Assembly: GCF_050113715.1 (NCBI RefSeq)
Contig: NZ_JBNJQR010000004.1
Location: 124,001-188,000 of the forward strand
DNA from: Brevibacillus_H ginsengisoli
GTDB taxonomy: Bacteria > Bacillota > Bacilli > Brevibacillales > Brevibacillaceae
Length of the DNA stretch: 64,000 nt
Direction of reading: 5' to 3'
Position 1 is the first letter of the stretch. The number at the start of each line of letters is the position of its first letter. The notes beneath the pieces were generated by a model. That model was given only the letters and a program-made list of their open reading frames with translations. It ran no database searches and was not told the origin of the DNA. Made by a program: the position numbers and the translations under genes. Below, piece by piece: positions 61,995 through 64,000 of this stretch.

Positions 61995-63334
61995 GTAGTT
62001 GTCGCCGCAGTTGCGGCGGTTTGCCTTGTTCTTGTTGTTTTGGTCGTTGTTTTGGTCGTTGTTTGGGAAGAAGTTGTCTTCGAACCGGGACGGGAATTCT
62101 TCAAATCCAGCGTTTTGAAAAACTCTTCATTCGTTTTTGTATCTTGCAGCTTTTTCAAGAAAGATTCTACGAACTCCTGGCTGTCCGACATGCTTTTGCG
62201 AATGGACCATAATTTGTCCAATTCATCCTTAGACAGCAACAATTCTTCTCGACGAGTCCCAGAACGACGAATATCGATAGCTGGGAAGATCCGTCTTTCG
62301 GATAGCTTGCGATCCAGATGAAGCTCCATATTACCAGTACCTTTAAACTCTTCGTAAATGACGTCATCCATTCTGGAACCTGTTTCAACCAACGCGGTTG
62401 CCAAAATTGTTAAACTGCCGCCTTCCTCAATATTACGCGCCGAACCAAAGAATCGCTTCGGTCTATGAAAAGCAGCCGGATCGATCCCTCCAGACAACGT
62501 TCGACCACTTGGCGGTATAACCAGATTGTAAGCTCGCGCCAATCGTGTAATCGAATCGAGCAAAATAACAACGTCCTTCTTATGCTCAACAAGTCGCTTG
62601 GCACGCTCCAGCACAAGCTCCGCTACTTTAATATGATTTTCAGGAAGCTCATCAAAAGTAGAAGCAATGACTTCACCTTTTACCGAGCGTTGCATATCCG
62701 TTACTTCTTCCGGTCGTTCATCAATGAGGAGCACGAATAAGGAGATATCCGGGTGGTTTTCCGAAATACTGTTGGCAATCTCTTTGAGCAGCAACGTCTT
62801 CCCAGCTTTCGGTGGGGCTACAATAAGTCCGCGTTGTCCTAGTCCAACCGGTGCCAACAGATCCATGATTCGGGCAGATAACCTAGAGGGCTCTGTCTCA
62901 AGAATCAGCTTTTGTTGAGGATAAAGTGGTGTTAACGCAGGGAAGTGAAGGCGTTCAGACGCCAATTCGGGGTCTTCTCCGTTTACAGCCTCGACTTGTA
63001 AAAGTCCAAAATAACGTTCATTTTCTTTTGGCGGGCGAACTTTACCCGAAACCAAATCACCCATCCGCAAATCAAATCGTCGAATTTGAGATTGAGAAAT
63101 ATAGATATCCTCAGAGCTTGGCAAGTAGTTGATCGGTCTGAGGAACCCGTATCCCTCAGGCAAAATGTCAAGGACACCTTCCATGAACATTAACCCGTCT
63201 CGTTCCGCTCTAGCTCTAAGAATAGCAAAAATCAATTCTTTCTTTTTTAACTGAGAGTAAGACGTGATTTGAAATTCTTTGGCAAGCTTATATAACTCAG
63301 TTAATTTCAGTTCTTCTAATTCAGACAACAACAC
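61982..63334 (-). CDS. rho: Transcription termination factor Rho
   Basis: 450 residues, hexameric RNA-dependent ATPase. Seen: N-terminal helical domain (LSELEELKLTELYKLAKEF), RNA-binding cold-shock-like domain (EGYGFLRP), Walker A APPKAGKTLLLKE near residue 180, Walker B VVILLDSITRLARAYN, and the Q-loop and R-loop. The last 35 residues are a Thr-rich, low-complexity tail (TTTKTTTKTTRTRQT) not part of standard Rho. GTG start at 63334 after GGTGG. Neighbours rpmE and glpX are conserved. Confidence 0.96.
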   Translation of the reverse strand: MLLSELEELKLTELYKLAKEFQITSYSQLKKKELIFAILRARAERDGLMFMEGVLDILPEGYGFLRPINYLPSSEDIYISQSQIRRFDLRMGDLVSGKVRPPKENERYFGLLQVEAVNGEDPELASERLHFPALTPLYPQQKLILETEPSRLSARIMDLLAPVGLGQRGLIVAPPKAGKTLLLKEIANSISENHPDISLFVLLIDERPEEVTDMQRSVKGEVIASTFDELPENHIKVAELVLERAKRLVEHKKDVVILLDSITRLARAYNLVIPPSGRTLSGGIDPAAFHRPKRFFGSARNIEEGGSLTILATALVETGSRMDDVIYEEFKGTGNMELHLDRKLSERRIFPAIDIRRSGTRREELLLSKDELDKLWSIRKSMSDSQEFVESFLKKLQDTKTNEEFFKTLDLKNSRPGSKTTSSQTTTKTTTKTTRTRQTAATAATTTTTK

Positions 63335-63386
63335 GTATTATTCCACCACTCTTTACGTCTTCTCTTACTCTATTCTAGCCTAGAAA

Positions 63387-64000
63387 TTATAATGCAAATC
63401 GTGGATTTCTCTCCAATCGATGGGTTCCTTCAATAAAACGAACGGTTCCTGTTTTGGCACGCATGACAACGGAGTGAGTTGTCGCCATTGTTCCACGGAA
63501 GCGGACGCCACGTAAGAGCTCACCATCTGTTACCCCAGTAGCCGCAAAAATCGCGTCGTCTCCTTTTACCAAATCATCCATGAGCAAGATTTGACGAGGG
63601 TTTGTCAAGCCCATTTGAATACAGCGTTGTTCTTCTTCCGGGCATTGCGGAAGTAACTTCCCTTGAATTTCGCCACCCAGACATTTCAAGGCAACTGCTG
63701 CTAACACACCTTCAGGAGCACCGCCAGAACCAAACAAAATATCTACACCTGTGTCAGGAAAGGCGGTATTAATCGCTGCCGCTACATCTCCATCCGAGAT
63801 TAGTTTGATTCGAGCACCCGCTTCACGGATCTCATGAATCACACGTTCATGGCGTTCTCTGTCCAGTACGATCGCTACCAGGTCGCTTACATCCTTACCT
63901 TGTGCTTGAGCAACCGCTTTGAGATTATCAATGACCGGAGCGTTAATGTCAACTTTACCGACTGCTTGTGGGCCAACAGCAATCTTTTCCATATACATAT
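63387..64000 (-). CDS. glpX: Class II fructose-1,6-bisphosphatase, 5' end cut by the window
   Basis: About 204 C-terminal residues are visible; the full family is about 320. It hydrolyses fructose-1,6-bisphosphate in gluconeogenesis. Family motifs: RIKLISDGDVAAAIN, DILFGSGGAPEGVLAAVALKCLGGE, LVKGDDAIFAATGVTDGELL, and TTHSVVMRAKTGTVRFIEG. The frame is open at the right edge, so the start lies beyond the window. In B. subtilis a glpX-like gene also lies close to rho. Confidence 0.94.
   Translation of the reverse strand, partial: MYMEKIAVGPQAVGKVDINAPVIDNLKAVAQAQGKDVSDLVAIVLDRERHERVIHEIREAGARIKLISDGDVAAAINTAFPDTGVDILFGSGGAPEGVLAAVALKCLGGEIQGKLLPQCPEEEQRCIQMGLTNPRQILLMDDLVKGDDAIFAATGVTDGELLRGVRFRGTMATTHSVVMRAKTGTVRFIEGTHRLERNPRFAL

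Noticed and set aside
1..64000. tRNA, rRNA, riboswitch, prophage or defence genes
   Set aside because: I looked for cloverleaf, T-box, Mn, purine and SAM-type leaders and for phage or defence protein patterns and saw none I could support.

Overview
The window looks like chromosome from an endospore-forming, Gram-positive Bacillota of the Brevibacillus/Paenibacillus type. Spore genes (spoIIID, spoIIQ, spoIID, spoIIR, a YhcN-like lipoprotein), flagellar rod genes, S-layer-homology (SLH) proteins and Bacillus-like synteny (rpmE-tdk-prfA-prmC-spoIIR-ywlC-mntP-ywlE-rpiB-ywlG-glyA-upp-mnaA-atp, then ywzB-ywmB-murA-spoIID-spoIIQ-spoIIID-mbl-flhO-flhP-fabZ) all support this. An 11-gene nuo operon and large SLH proteins point away from B. 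subtilis itself. The genus is inferred from general knowledge; no 16S gene is present. Every gene I can support lies on the minus strand, so the window reads right to left. No tRNA, rRNA, CRISPR array, prophage or transposase was seen.

Layout, low to high coordinates. 1-9.6 kb, cell surface: a giant exported SLH protein (cut by the left edge), a heptad-repeat coiled-coil protein, tagO, tagA and fabZ. 9.7-20.6 kb, envelope, shape and sporulation: pgsA-like, an EpuA-like membrane protein, flhP, flhO, mbl, spoIIID, spoIIQ, spoIID, alaT-alaR, murA, ywmB, ywzB. 20.7-31.1 kb: nuoABCDHIJKLMN, a complex I without the NADH-oxidising NuoEFG module. 31.2-35.4 kb: a Vpr-like S8 protease and an unrecognised protein. 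35.5-42.8 kb: the complete F1Fo ATP synthase operon with atpI and atpZ. 43-47.5 kb: a thiolase and an SLH-anchored phosphodiester-glycosidase-like protein. 48-64 kb: mnaA, upp, glyA, ywlG, rpiB, ywlE, mntP, ywlC, spoIIR, prmC, prfA, a spore lipoprotein, tdk, rpmE, a radical SAM enzyme, a LysM/M23 peptidase, rho and the 3' part of glpX.

How the genes work together. TagO, TagA and MnaA make the GlcNAc-ManNAc lipid linkage of a wall polymer, the kind of polymer to which SLH proteins bind. The nuo and atp operons form a respiratory block. Several promoters can be read for specific sigma factors: sigma-D before flhO, sigma-F before spoIIQ and spoIIR, and sigma-E before spoIIID and spoIID. Together these outline the forespore-to-mother-cell handover.

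The least explained structures are a family of three inverted-repeat intergenic elements (about 17.9, 47.7 and 50.0 kb) and a terminator hairpin that contains the spoIID ribosome-binding site. I found no clear new multi-gene system (defence, mobile or biosynthetic); most of the window is core genome.
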